Assembly (NCBI GenBank): GCA_026260175.1
Contig: JAKCWW010000268.1
Span: 4,266 to 68,265 of the forward strand
Reading direction: 5' to 3'
DNA from: Reticulitermes lucifugus
Lineage: Eukaryota; Arthropoda; Insecta; Blattodea; Rhinotermitidae
Length of the DNA stretch: 64,000 nt
Every line of letters starts with the position of its first letter. Positions within the stretch are counted from its first letter, which is position 1. Below the pieces are notes generated by a model. The model was given only the letters and a program-made list of their open reading frames with translations. It made no database searches and had not been told where the DNA came from. Below are positions 10,653 through 23,500 of the stretch, piece after piece. The position numbers and the translations under genes are program-made.

Positions 10653-13508
10653 AAAAATACCAGGTTCGGTACAGTTTACCTCGCCAAGAAATTCCTTTTT
10701 TGAATTATCGGTCTTAAGTTTCTCATGGAATTCGTTATATATTTCTTTCTTTTATTCAGCTGGAAGTCAGTTTTTAATTCCGTTTTGTTTCCTATATCTG
10801 TATAATACACCAATATACTAAGGAGCTGGCAGACTTATATGACTGAATGTGAAGAGAACGCTGCAAAACGCTATAGTCCAAGCCCTTGACCAGCTCTGTG
10901 TCCACTGTTAGTGTTGCTGCTTGCAGTTTCGAAGCGAAAATTATTGTATAGGATAACAGTGAATAAAGAACAGTGGAGTATACTGTCCTGTAATGTGATT
11001 GTGTCAATTGTAACTATATGGACGAGCCTGCCCTCTGTTGATAGGGGAGGATAATGACGCTTAATGCCAGTTTTCCGCATGTTGCAGTCCTGTGCTGATT
11101 TGATCCTGCTGTTCGCATTATTATGAAGAGGTCTCCAGTTTGTGTGTGCTTGTGAATATGTGTATGTGTGTATGTGTGTGCGCGCGCGCTATTCGATTAG
11201 ACCGCGTTTCTTGTGGGACGCATTTAAAACTGACCACAATTTTTAGGAAGCGTTTTAATATCAAAACCTGATAATTGGACGAATAAATCGGTATATCAAT
11301 ATATTTTTCTACGTTTTCTCTTTTTGTTGGTTGGATTTTATTATAAAACTGTCGTTTTGATAAACCTTTGATTGCTGTTACAGTGCGGACTTTCGTTTGT
11401 ATTTAGGTCGGGTGCGGGTATGGTCGTAATACAAATGCTGTTGTGATTGCAACGTCTGCCGTATCAAAGCCCAGTTAAATGCAACTAAATATACAAATTA
11501 CTTCATCACTGGGGCTTTAAATACGCGTTATATGGCAGAGCACATTCGTATTGGTTCTTTGTAATCTTTAAAGCCTTCCCTCGTGTTATTTCCATCTCCA
11601 GGTTTGAACGGATGATGGTGGTGGGGGAAATTTAAAGCATCAGAAATACTATGTTAAAATTATCAGTAGGATATTTAATTAGCGTTATGTCAGACTGTTA
11701 AAACTGATAGGAGTGTTAGAGATTATATGATAAATCTTTATTACTTCCGATCAACGAATTAAAATAATAAAGTATATTCCTGTTCTTGTTAGGTAGAATT
11801 TAAATCTCCAGTCTCATGCTTCATTGGGCTGGTTTTGACCCATTTAATATCGAATCGCTTTTAACAAATAAACTTATTTTGGGATTTGATGTTTTCACTG
11901 TCGCTTACATTAAGACTGCAGTCCTTTATGATGTGGCGACGTGTAGTCTGGTAAATTATTACAAACTTTCCGGAGGTAAATAATGCCGTGACCCTCAGGG
12001 CAGAAGAAAACATAAAGATGGTGGCAGCTTTACAGTACATCTCCGTGATAACTTGGATATAAATTACGTTAATGGAAAGCCACAAATTAATTCTGACACG
12101 AAAGTAGAATAATACTTTTTTCAATTACCTTGCTACCTAGCATAGTCTTTCAGAATAGAAAGGCTTGTAATTTTTGAATGAGAACTCTCTTATATTGCAT
12201 CTGAAAGATTATATATTTTCAAATGTATTTATACAGGTCGAAACATCATTATCACAGATCGTTCAATAACCTACGGAAAGAGCATTATGAGAGAATTTCC
12301 TTTGGGTACTCTTTATTGTCTGAAAAAATACTTATTTACGTTAGGAGGCTGGTTCTGTATTCGTCTTCAGACAGCAGGCAATGTATGGGGCTCATTAGAT
12401 AAACCTACTCCTGATTACTTGGCACTGAAATCTCTCACACAAAGTATGTAGCAAAGTTCTACTTGGTCAGCTGGTAGTCGCTCAGCTGGCCAAGGTATTT
12501 CCCGATTTTATAAAACTTTGAGCTTAATTATGGTGTTCACAAGTGACTGTGATGAAATATTTTCTTAACAAATTTCGTTCTCTCTTTCATTTACTGAATA
12601 TTTTGCAATAAATTTTGTAACCAGCAGATAAACAATATCACATTCAATTTCACTGTAAAGACTGGATGTCCGCGTGTGATATGTATGTCTCATTCTCAGT
12701 CTATAAATATGTGTTCAGTTTGACTGTTTTGCAACCGCGTTAAGGTCAAGTTTGCTGATGCAGGTGAAGACCTTGAGATGTTTTATGCATCCTTGAAAAT
12801 GACATTTCTTGAGATTATTACTCCATACCTCATATCTCCAGTAATATCGTATGAACTTTCTTTCTGAATAGCCAGTTGGAAAATGTAAGCCTCTTCTTTC
12901 CTTATTTGGGAATTGCTGTTCCGAGATGAACACATTAAATATTCAATATGTCAGAATAGGCAAAGCAATATCAGTTAACCTACTTGTAATTTACCAAAAT
13001 GTTTGACTCTTCAGGAGCTATCCTCAGGTTAATTGTCATATATTTAGTAATAGTGTGTTTCATGAAACGCCAGTATTTTATACTATTCTGAAATAAATTA
13101 ATATTAACGTAAAGATGGCTCTTGAGATGCCAAATCATGTTGCTAATTTATAAATATCTTCTTTCGTGAGTATTGTTTTGCTAACTGTAGTATACGCAGT
13201 ATTTACTTCCTGATATATTAACCATTTGAAGGCTAATATTAATCTACGTTATATGTAAACACTCAGATCTTATTCACGGAGAACAGATTGTGCGTCCATG
13301 AGGAAGACCACTCGGTGACCGCTGCACAAAGAAGTAACGCCTGTTCCTTGTAATCACATGAAACAAATACTTTGGGTGGGCAAAATGAAGAGTTTTTCAT
13401 GTCAAAAGTGGTCCTATGTGTAGTAACAACTGTCTTTACAGGGTTATGGAGGAGTATGGGAAATACCATCTGCTTCGGGATGATCGCTCTTTCAGAGGAG
13501 TCCTACCG
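10653..13508. other. anonymous stretch, no gene seen
   Basis: A GTATGTGTGTATGTGTGTGCGCGCGC simple-repeat patch lies at about 11155-11190. Open frames of 65-90 codons on both strands show no recognisable domain. Confidence 0.4.
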
Positions 13509-13592
13509 AGGGTGGTGTGTGATCGTGAAGCCTCGATAATGAAGAGGCCCTGCCCTATTAGGGGTTGTCACGCCATGGAAAAAGAAATTTGG
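13509..13592 (+). mobile_element. 5'-truncated SINE (family C), 3' end only
   Basis: It shares GTGAAGCCTCGATAATGA and an AGGGGYTGT..CGCCATG block with 21801-21855, and ends in an A-rich tail (GGAAAAAGAAA). The tRNA head is absent. Confidence 0.7.
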
Positions 13593-13966
13593 AAATACCA
13601 TTTAAAAAGAAAGACACATTAGAAGCGAGTTCTTTGTAGTGTGTGAGAGGTCTGCCAGCCTCAGTGACTGTTGGCAGTAAGAAAGGTGATACGCTACGCG
13701 TAGATGTGAGGTACCAGGTAACAGGCTCAAATAAATACTTTTAGCTAATGATATAAAAATGTAAGGTGACATCGGACACCACCAATGAAAATTCTCCCCT
13801 TGAGATCCTAGACCACTGTCGCAAACGTTTAGAAGCGTACTGAAAACACTGCAGCCCTGTGTATAAACTTAAAAACCTAACATTTTTACGTGATCCTTGG
13901 AACATCCCGATGTTTTGGTTTGCCAAATAATATATTAAACCCCGGGAAATGCAGTGAGGAACTGGC

Positions 13967-14354
13967 TTAGCGGGCTGCTGGTGCTGTCTGGTAAATGATG
14001 GCTGAATTATGCACTCTCCGGGGCTTCCAGCTCGCAAAATGGAGAACCCTACGAGCTCCATATATCTGCCATACATCACGGTTTAGGAAGTTTTCCTCTC
14101 TCTGTACGACCGTCAACGGTTCTCCCTCTCCGCCCACCCCTTCCTTCTCCAAGTTGTCTAATAATTTGTTTTTACAGAAGACACTTGGAACGGTAATGTC
14201 TTCTTTTAATGGCCTTGCTTTGCTTTCGAAATACTCAAGTACTTCCGTGACAGCAACTAGCAGTGCTGGAGGCGCCATGGCCCCTAAAAAATTCCCTGTT
14301 TCTGCCTTGCATTTGCATTCATCCATACAGACAAGTATCTGTAAATCATGTTAA
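13967..14354. other. GC-richer segment open on both strands
   Basis: A 119-codon frame lies on each strand: minus 13967-14326 and plus 13995-14354. The minus product starts MDECKCKAETGNFLGAMAPP and is acidic and mixed in composition. The plus product is rich in Ser and Thr. I recognise no domain in either. A second minus frame (13741-14079, 112 codons) overlaps in another phase. Candidates are an exon, a decayed repeat or chance. The minus frame looks slightly more protein-like. Confidence 0.25.
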
Positions 14355-15044
14355 ATGTCTGTCACACCGATTTGGTTGTTACCTGACCCCTATCTCGTAG
14401 GTACACGTGCCTTTTCTTATGCTTTTCTGCTCATTTAAGTACACCAATCTACTGAGGGGATACTAATAGAGATTCACCCGTTAGTACAGGAAAGCCTGCA
14501 TGGAAGCGGAATTTTTCCCTCATAAGTCTAAAGTGAATGTCACCTATACACAAAAATTTATTTCCTGCCTCACAGAGAACAAAATATTTCTTCATTACAA
14601 GAACAACACTTTAATATTGTTTAGGAAAATATGCGCTGTTTACTGTAGAAAGCATAGTCAACATAAAAATACGGCAAAATGCGGAGATTTAAATGTTACA
14701 GTAGGTTTGCTTGTACAGCGTAGCCCAAAAGTCAGTGAACCTAAAATATTTTTCATGTGTGATGAGCAACGTTTTTGACGCTAGGGCCAAACCAAAAGAG
14801 AAAAAGTATTAGCAGGCAACATTACATACAATACCTGTATTTGATACTTCTGTCACTAATGATAATACCCTGTTGTCAGTACTGCCAATTTTGGGACGGC
14901 AGAACTTACTTAAAATTGATCTTCAAAATGCTGATATAATCGCATAGAAGCTGAAAGTCGTAAGATAGGAGTTAAAGCGACCGAAGCATTTAATGATACA
15001 AGCTGTGTTGTCAAATACATTTAGTCAGCTGAAATGTGTTTTGC
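14355..15044. other. anonymous stretch, no gene seen
   Basis: A 92-codon open frame lies at 14500-14778. It contains AQRSPKVSEP-like text near its end and no domain I can name. Confidence 0.35.
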
Positions 15045-15232
15045 ACTTGTCGTTAGCGAACTCATTTCAATCCGACCCAAGGAATCGTACCTTGTCTGAA
15101 GACACTATTTAGAAAATTGTACAGCGGAGGAGGTGAAGACTTGTCGTTAGCGAACTCATTTCAATCCGACCCAAGGAATCGTACCTTGTTTGAAGACACT
15201 ATTTAGAAAATTGTACAGCGGAGGAGGTGAAG
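15045..15232. repeat. recent tandem duplication of 94 bp
   Basis: Unit 1 (15045-15138) and unit 2 (15139-15232) both contain CTTGTCGTTAGCGAACTCAT and end GGAGGAGGTGAAG. I see only one or two substitutions (GTCTGAAG versus GTTTGAAG). The high identity in otherwise decayed surroundings points to a young event. Confidence 0.95.
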
Positions 15233-15253
15233 GCTTGTGGCAGAATGTAACAC

Positions 15254-15282
15254 AATAAATAATAAATAAATAAATAATGTAA
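15254..15282. repeat. (AAAT)n microsatellite, left flank of SINE
   Basis: AATAAATAATAAATAAATAA run. A matching AAATAAATAAATAAATAAA run lies at about 15537-15560 on the other side of the SINE. The pair may be expanded target-site duplication or the SINE's own tail. Confidence 0.8.
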
Positions 15283-15339
15283 ATTTCACCGTATAACAGG
15301 CCATGAAGTCCCAGAGGGGGAGTAGGTGTATAGCTCTAC

Positions 15340-15536
15340 TCTTTGTTTAACCTTAGCGCTAGATGGGGGTGGGCGTTCAACGCCACGGCCCGGCCACTTT
15401 ACCCCCGGGAAAGAGACCCGGTACTCATTTTATAGGATGCTTAATGGGCTACAGGGGTGTGGAACATCTCGCCCCACCGGTATTCGATTTCCGGACCGTC
15501 CAGAGTAGCTATACCGACTACGCTATTCAGGCCCGC
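15340..15536 (-). mobile_element. tRNA-derived SINE (family D), reverse orientation
   Basis: On the minus strand the head begins GGCCTGAATAGCGTAGTCGG, with box A (GCGTAGTCGGTATAGC). A box B-like AATCGAATACC lies at about 15480-15492. The far end on the minus strand (GGCGTTGAACGCCC, then ATCTAGCGCTAAGGTTAAA) matches the end of the plus-strand copy at 33.05-33.1 kb. The two are therefore the same family in opposite orientations. Confidence 0.75.
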
Positions 15537-15560
15537 AAATAAATAAATAAATAAATAAAG

Positions 15561-17109
15561 GCCTGAGTGCAGAAAGAAGGTGTGAATATTAGGCTTTCAA
15601 CGCATATCAACAAGAAAACATTTGCTTCTCTTGCATTGATTGGGATACTCATTGAAAGTAAACATTATTACAGCAATTATTACTCTCTACTTGGCGAGTT
15701 TGGCCGTCATACAAACGATAGCGAAAAATACTGTGCACGAAAATGGCGTGAAATATCGTTTAAATTTGAAACGGATGTGGTTCCTAGCCCAGACAGATAT
15801 AGAATATCCTTGCGCGAAGTTATTCTGTAGGATCTATATATTTTCTCCTGTCCTGTATCTGGGACTTGTGGGGAAAATATGAAATATTGCAGATTGATAA
15901 AAGCCAGCGGACGTGAGAGATAAATTTCGTTTGATCGGTCGTAGTTTAGTCTGAAAAGTTGCAAGATCTACCAAGGACCAGAAGCTGCGGAGGTCCCATC
16001 AACTCCCGCCACAAAACTTTGTCCGATGCCAAGTTTTCTGAATGGATGCGAACACGACTTCCCTTGCATCCCCCAAAGCCTTGAAACGGATAGGGGAGAT
16101 GAACTTCTGTGTACTAAAGCAACATGTCAAGAGAATATTCTTGGGACTAAATACATAATTTTCAAGCTTATGATGTCGTTCTTGGCTGGACGTCTAAGTG
16201 GTTAGGGGGACGCAGCCTAACTTTTGCCATATCCTCCCTAGCCACAGCTCTCTACAACTGACACTTGTCGATATATCACTCTGTCATTAATACATATATA
16301 TCTTCCTGTCTTCAGCTGCTCCGAGCTTTCCGGTTTTCCGTGCCGCTCAAGCCGAAAAGTTCTTTTTAAAAAGTTTACGAATTGATACACTGGCATTTAC
16401 TGACTTCTGTAAAAATCAAAGAAAAGAAAAAGGTAGAAGAAATATATGAATACGAAGGGAAACCTTGAAGCCTGTCTCTAATTTCACTGTGCCGAAATAT
16501 TTCATGGGCATATCCTTTATTAAATAATGACGTATCACCTACTGAGGTTGTTGTAGGTCGAAATTATTAATGTTTCTGTATAGTCTCTTTCAGTCTAGCC
16601 AACTGCCTTCATTTCAAGTGTCTGAGAAAAACCACAAGATATGAACAGGACAATCGGTTCTCGGCTGATGCTAAGCGGGCACTTCCCATATACATTGCGC
16701 AAATTATTAGCGTTTGAACAACTTTGCTTGTTCTCAGTACTTCAAATTAATACCATTGAAGTGTTTCACTAAAGAATTACGACAGTTACGTTCTAATTAC
16801 GCTACCCTTATCGGACATTATATATTATCTGAGATATACACTTCTTTTTGTTACGTACTAAACAGGTTAGTGTAGCGGTGACGCACTGTATCTGTATTCT
16901 GTTGGTGTCTGGTCAAAGCTGGTTGTTGTTAGGAGCTATCTTGTTTTGCGCTCTTTTACAGTTTTACTCAGTAACCTACGGTTTAGCACCATGAAATAAT
17001 CCACGTACCTGCTTCGAAACCTGACGAACTCACCATCGGTTTTCATCTTTCCATCTTATTCCGCAATACATAACACATTGGTTTCGTAACAGCACAGAAA
17101 CCGAGCAGA
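15561..17109. other. anonymous stretch, no gene seen
   Basis: Overlapping open frames of 80-87 codons at 15567-15964 lie on both strands without a recognisable domain. A box A-like TTAGTGTAGCGGTGACGC at about 16866 has no box B. Confidence 0.4.
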
Positions 17110-17205
17110 TTAGTTTAGCGGTAATATAGGTGTATTCAGGAGATGTCTGTTTCGAATCTCAGTCTGATTATCAGCCATCTTGCGAAAAGTCCTTCGTGGT
17201 TTTCT
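17110..17205 (+). mobile_element. possible tRNA-derived SINE fragment
   Basis: TTAGTTTAGCGGTAATATAGG resembles a tRNA D-arm with box A. GTTTCGAATCTC at about 17149-17160 resembles box B at tRNA-like spacing. A short SINE-body-like stretch (TTATCAGCCATCTTGCG) follows. There is no second copy in the window to confirm it. Confidence 0.4.
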
Positions 17206-19969
17206 TTGGTCTTTCAAGGCGTATATTGGGATAGTGTCTAGATTATACGACGACCGCACCCTTGCAAATTCTTTCTCATTCATTATTATCATTCGACGCT
17301 GTATGGTTTTATGTATTAACAGTGTCTTAAAATAAACCTCAAAAGTAGAGCAGAGAAAAGTGAACAAACTTATTTCATAGATGAACACATGCCTATAAAC
17401 TAACATTATCTAGTATCTGTATTTGAACTGATTGAGGGATCTTTATGAAATTTGGTACAGCCGTCATGCCGTTAGATGATGCACCACTTATGCCTTGTTT
17501 TCACTTCCGTTACACCTATTATATCAACATTATTTTGATTGTATCAGCCTTGCTAGAATTATATATAGGATTGCCACTATTGTCATATAATGGAAGCATT
17601 TAAGGGTCAAGCAGTGTTACGTGACATCTGATGTTTGAAAAATATTCATCCGTTTTCTCGAAGTAATTTTTTGAACTTTCAAAACATGGTGGCCACGCAG
17701 AATACATAATAATTTCGAAATAAATAATCAGACTGATGATGATAGGTTTATGGGTTAGTATTCTGTAAAAATGTACTTCTTTACAAGAATACAAGACACG
17801 AGCATGGCGGAATATGTTGGTCTCATGACTGAATATGATAAATCGTAAGTCGATAATTGAGACTGGTTGTTGACATAAATTTATTTACTGGGAGAGCTAG
17901 TGATATTGCAACAAAAGAGGAAAGGTGTACACTGTATGTAGTAGTGTACACTTATTAACCACAGGCGTTCTGTACAGTTACGCACATCTCATTGGCCTAC
18001 GAGTTCATTCATGGCAGATACAAATCCACTGCTGTAAACATAATAAACTGCACACAGATCCTATCACAGTGGACAGCAGGCTGTATTTTGTGTTTCGTGA
18101 AGTACTGTCCACCACAAAAAGCAGTTCAACACGCTCTGCGTATCAATTATGTGTACAGTTTTAGCGTCTTGTTAAGGTCGAATCTGAAATTCATATAAAG
18201 TAGGAATTACGTTGGGTAGATACCAACGGCAATCAAGTTTATCACAGAACTCTGTATAGTCACACAGTAACAAGTTTAATCCAAAGCTTTTCAGTTGTTT
18301 CGGAGAGGTAATGTGCGGTTCGGACAAACGTGACCTCTCCATTATGCGTCTGTTTTGTGAATGTCGTGTAAATGACGCGTAAATCTTATCAGGGCAATAA
18401 ATTGTACAGTAACAAATGTAGGTATTATCATTACTTGTATGACTTTATTTACGTGAGCTTTCTATATCTTACTAACTCTTAAATTAAAAATTGAGAAACT
18501 ATAAAGACATCTCCGGAATCATGATCCACCTTGCAGCTAGTCGTGTCTTCTGTCCCTGTACCCACTTACTAGGCTGACGCCACGTATTGAGACTTGCATG
18601 TGGCACTTCTCACGTTGCTATATTCCGCAGTCTGCCGACATCGCTGGCCACCGAAAATTCTCGGGTGATTGATCATTTAAAGCACAGATCTTGCGCTGTG
18701 CTGCAGAGAAGCAGATTTCTCCTGAGAGTCGTGAAGCAGCGGGATTGGAGGTAAGTAACGCTCGTACTGCTGGCAACATCGCAATCCAGTATTGGCTCTC
18801 CTTTTAATATTCGACTGCAGGGCGGAGAAACTTATAATCTGAGTAAATGTCTATTTTATGGTCAGTTTTGATCTCTCCGCACAATACGAAAGAAATATCT
18901 CACTCAGAAACTCGCTGTCACACTGTAAATGTTTACACCCGCGAAACAGAGCAAAGTACAGGGGGAATATTTGGATCTAACAAAGAGCAAGTGATATGAG
19001 AGCGGAGACAATTACATAATGAGGAATTTAAACTGAATTAATTCCATGGAGCGAAGTTATAATTGAATGAAAAAAATAATAATAATAGTGGATCTTATTT
19101 TTTCTGTTATTTTTATTTTTGATAATTATGAATGTTACCATTGTTACAGTAATTTTAGTAGTATTTATAAGTATGGATTTTCATAAGCTTTGTTCTTCAC
19201 TTACATTTTGTGTGATTAGTTGACTGACACTACAGAAAGTGTGTTGGGTTATTTGGCAGGCATACAAAGTGGAAAATATATAGGAAATTTAGTTTGAAGA
19301 TTTCAGGGGAAGACAGGCACCATTTGGGAGACGTGATTTCGGCTTCTAGAAAAGAGGAGGATTTTCCTAACGACTTGAGTGTTTATCAGCTTTTCAAGAA
19401 ATACCCTAAACACGGAGTTCTTTATTTGGTTTAGAATGTGCTCAGTGGATTGAATGTCATGGCGGTATAATGGTCATTTAATGTCCAATCGATTTTACTA
19501 TAATTATTGTTAGCGCAAACAGTCTTTGTAGTTTCTTGGCCAAACTTCACAGCGACGTGCTTAGCTTTCAGCTTTCTTATTCGAAAGGTCTCGATTTCAA
19601 TTTCCGATCCGGCCTCCATGTCCTTTGACTGTGTGTCTTTCATAAATTATTTCGAATTTGTCAAGAAAATGTTAGGAAGGTGCGTAAGATAGCCCATACT
19701 TCCTATTCCCAAAAACTTTAGAATTAGTCACCATTTGACTTTATAGAATCAGTGTAATAGAAATAGATTCCTTAAAGGAACCAAGAGTCGGACTTGAAAT
19801 ATGAAGATGATTTTATATAGCCTTCCGCAAGTATAAATTGTACGAGTAAAATATTATCAAAAGAAATTATATATTTAGGTAACTTATAACCGGATAGGAT
19901 TCATCGAACATAGCTATAAAATTTTATATTTTTTCAGAGCTCAGTTTTTAGTCAGCTTTACACTGGGGC
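17206..19969. other. anonymous stretch; one GC-richer segment with a strong splice-donor match
   Basis: The segment 18600-18750 is richer in GC than its surroundings and ends GGGATTGGAG/GTAAGTAAC, an excellent donor consensus at 18750/18751. No protein-like frame leads into it. It could be an untranslated first exon or chance. Confidence 0.3.
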
Positions 19970-20105
19970 CAGTTTACACAGGGTTAGGCCCCCTAACAGT
20001 TACAGAGGTGTGACGAAGAGAAAAATTACTGACCCTAGCCGGAATCGAAAGTCTGCTGTCCACTCTGAACCCAATCCTTATAATTAACCATTATCTTCAT
20101 TGAAT
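19970..20105 (-). mobile_element. possible decayed tRNA-like SINE
   Basis: On the minus strand, ATAATGGTTAATTATAAGG is followed after a tRNA-like interval by a box B-like CTTTCGATTCCGGC, then a GGGTCAGTAATTTTTCTC body. The box A match is poor. Confidence 0.3.
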
Positions 20106-21118
20106 TAAGGTCCCGAACTTTCATAAGAAGACAGTACCTTGATGACGGGACTAAGCGTCTCGGATGGACCTTACGCGTGCATGCTGCTTCATGTGTCCCC
20201 TTTTGCCTGTGGGGACTAACTACGGTAATATACTAATCCCTTCGGAACGTACGAGCATCAGGCACGCGGGAAGCACTGCTACTGCAGGACTAGCCATAGT
20301 TAGGAAAATTATTTACTTGACCAAGTCTGAGATATTATATGGAGAATGTAGTGAGGGTGAGAGGGATACCACTGCTACCGAGCTGTACGGGGTGGTCCTA
20401 TACCCCCTTCTCTCCAGCAGCCCCACACTCTGTAACCAACCATAAATATGTGATGTCGCTTTAATATCATGTGCCAGCTGGGGTAAATTGTTATGAATGG
20501 GGGAAGAGCATGCAGCAAACAGCCTTTAACTAGTAATACTAGTAGGAGTTGTGTATGTTAGATTTATTCTCAGGCATTATCACAAACCCCGTCCTGCAGA
20601 CCAGTCTGCTTTCTATTGACTTCACTGAAAAGAGGGAACAAAAGTGCTTTAAGCCTAAAAAAGAATACATTTTTAATGAATTTTATGATTAAATGCATCG
20701 TGTATCTTCAGAATTCAACGCAAGAAAGCGAGAACGGTACATGTTATATACCTATTTTGTTCTCCTTTAGGTCGATACAATTTCATCGCAATGAGATTAA
20801 GATATATAAAGTTTATGGCATACGTAAGGCATTGTTTTAATTTTAGGTACCCATAGTGTGGTTTACGGTCTTCTTTAGGCAGTTGGTAATACTGCAGCTG
20901 GTTAAGAAATGTTCCTCCTTTAAGAAACGGAAAGGCAAATCGCGTGTCCTTTAAAGCCCCACACCTGACCCAATTATGAACAAGTGTATTCTGATCTTCA
21001 CCCTTACTTTTGCAGTTTAATATTTCCCATCACATTGGTCACATCAATAAGGTTTTCTGAACAAAACGTAAATTTGTGAGAGTTCCCACACCGATGTTGC
21101 TAAAGATACAAGGCTTTT
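20106..21118. other. anonymous stretch, no gene seen
   Basis: Open frames at 20164-20445 (93 codons) and 20616-20840 have no recognisable domain. Confidence 0.4.
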
Positions 21119-21163
21119 GACATGTTACGTTTTGCCTTTCGTAAATACTTAATGACTCATCAG
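21119..21163 (-). ncRNA. weak hammerhead-like motif
   Basis: On the minus strand CTGATGA (21163-21157) is followed by a poorly paired stem II region, a GAAA (at about 21141-21138), and further on ACATGTC (21125-21119). The stretch between GAAA and ACATGTC is longer than in the good copies, and stem I does not pair. Treat it as a relic or a chance match. Confidence 0.2.
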
Positions 21164-21603
21164 AGGATCGTAATGCCATTTAAACGTCGGTAAATACCAG
21201 TCGACACGGTGCAACGTCCTAGAAGGCATGAATTTTCAAAATGTAGATTATATCTCATTTCTCGCCATGCTGGCTATAATTATTTCTTAGTTCAGTAATC
21301 CTAACAATATTAGGCGAACGGTATTGGTTTTGAGGTTTCTCATTACGTTACTTGCATAAAGCCCTTTAGAATTTAAATTGGAAATTGATAAGAACAAACT
21401 GTATCAAAGTTGCTTAACCTCAGTAATCTGACAGATACAATCATATTAATGAATTTATTTGCTTATTTACTTATGGTTTATTCAACAAGCCTCTCATGAG
21501 CTCAGGCTGTGTAGCTTCGAATGGTAGATCATTAATGAGTAACGAACTGTGAAGGGTGTAGTCGGAAGCGGTGGCCTAATTTGCGCCACTATGTCGACGT
21601 TTG

Positions 21604-21868
21604 TCGCCAATCCCAATGGCCGCGCGGTCTAAGACGTGGGTCTGCGACCACTCGCTTGCTGGCATTGCGGGTTCGTATCCCGCGGGGAGCATGGATGTCT
21701 GTCAATTGTGCGTGTTTTGTGTTGTCAGGTAGAGGTCTCTGCGTCGGGCTGATCATTCGTCCAGGGGTGTCCAACAAAATGTGGTGTGTATGAGTGTGAT
21801 TGTGAAGCCTCGATAATGAGGAGGCGCTGGCCCACTAGGGGCTGTAGCGCCATGAAGAAAGTTTCGAA
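21604..21868 (+). mobile_element. full-length tRNA-derived SINE (family C)
   Basis: Head: CCAATGGCCGCGCGGTCTAAG carries box A (from about 21617), and GGTTCGTATCC at 21670-21680 is box B. The body has GTGTTTTGTGTTGTCAGG and a 3' part with GAAGCCTCGATAATGAGG and GGGGCTGTAGCGCCATGAAG. It is the reference copy for the gapped element at 10.4 kb and the truncated one at 13.5 kb. The extra bases between the boxes suggest a long variable-arm tRNA ancestor (Leu- or Ser-like). That is inference. Confidence 0.85.
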
Positions 21869-23490
21869 ATTTTTCTGGACGGACTGAGGAAAATTACAGG
21901 GTACCTCGGTCATGATAGTCGGTGTCCAGGCCAAGATTCGAAGGGGAAATCCTCCCCGAATACAAATTATAAGCCAGGTACGGTGAGGTACAAAATGTGA
22001 TAGATATCAATACAAATGAAGCTGAGCTACCACCTAGCGGACATGTGCTCGGAAAAGTTGGCCTCTAAAACTAACTTCGTCAGGGAAACCTAGATACCTT
22101 ATACTTGAACTAGTAACAAAGCATCATGAATGCCTTTGTTCAGTTTCACACTAAATAACGAATATATATATATATATCTTTCAATCACGACTGATTAAGT
22201 GACTTGGCTCTTAGAAACAAAATAAACACGGATAAATGCTTTACAGACTGTACTAGATTTCAACATTACCACCGTAAATTCTGATTTTTTTCCATGTGCA
22301 TTTTATGATCTTCCATTAATATGCAGCTGCACGTTGTGCCGAATAATCCCGAAGGAATCAAATGGTTGACTCTTCAAAATAAACACTTCCTATCTTTAGC
22401 TACGTGTTCCACAGGTAACATTAAGTTACATCTTAATCAAGTGGGTTCTAAGTACAAGGAGTGAAAGAACCAGGCTCAGGACGGTTTTCGGTTGTGAGGA
22501 TTGATGAAGGAGATATTTAACTTACAGGTTGTAGGCCTATTACAGGTGTGGTAGTGGTTGGTTTTTTGATTGGGTGAATCAGTATCTTATTTGCCTATTT
22601 ATTAGGCAGTCATAGGGGTAACCACAAAGACATCCTGCCAAACGTACGTGCTTAAATTTCTTTCCTTATTTTTCTCTGTCTGTCTGTGTCTAGCTATCTA
22701 TATATCTGTAATTTCCTCTTTCTTTCTCTTATAATCATGGCTGTACTTTTAAATAAAGGCTGTCGTAACATTTACGGAATGGTTATGGGTGCGGAAACAA
22801 ACAGAAGATGGAACTTAATGGTAGGAGACAATTATCTTCAATCCCAAACTATGAAAGTTGTTACTGTTTTAAATTATCCTCCCCTCCTCCCCAACCTAAG
22901 TTTCCCATCCGTAGCGAAAGCTCTCCCTTCCATCCAAAATGTAAAGAGACGAAAGTAATAGGGCTGTTCTATCACGTAAAAACGGGAACTTGGATGGGTC
23001 AGAACGTGACGTTCCTTGATGAAGACGCATCGACTGATCGCGCGCACGACGGGACGTGCAGGGTGGCAAAGTGAAAGAGGGAGAATAGCGAATTAACCCC
23101 TTGCAACTCCCACCACATCATAATCCTGAAACTACTCACTTAAACCTTCCTTCATCAATCTGGTGCTAGGACTTTGCCCTTAAGACACCAGCGAGATTTA
23201 ATCCAAACAACGAAGAAATAAATGGCGGATTAGTCACGCGAACAAAAATCAAACATCACAATTTTAAGTTCTCGAAGTTGTGCCATCACTTCTATATTAT
23301 TTCCACAGATGGCTGTAAACAAAATCATATAATTCGCAATTCAAGAATCCTATTTGTATGATGGTCTTTTGGGCGACGACGCTGTGGTCTGCTACGCGGG
23401 TAAAATTTTTTGGTGGACGCTGCTTATATCTTCAGAATAGACACTAAACAATAAGGCAGTACAATTTTCCGAAACATTCATATCAACCTA
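21869..23490. other. anonymous stretch with (AT)n microsatellite
   Basis: An ATATATATATATATAT run lies at 22161-22177. Open frames of 88-90 codons at 22686-23074 are unremarkable. No gene seen. Confidence 0.4.
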
Positions 23491-23500
23491 CAAGAATACA

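Noticed and set aside
10405-10717. Open frames crossing the N run
   Set aside because: The coding length depends on undetermined bases, and the flanks are a SINE.
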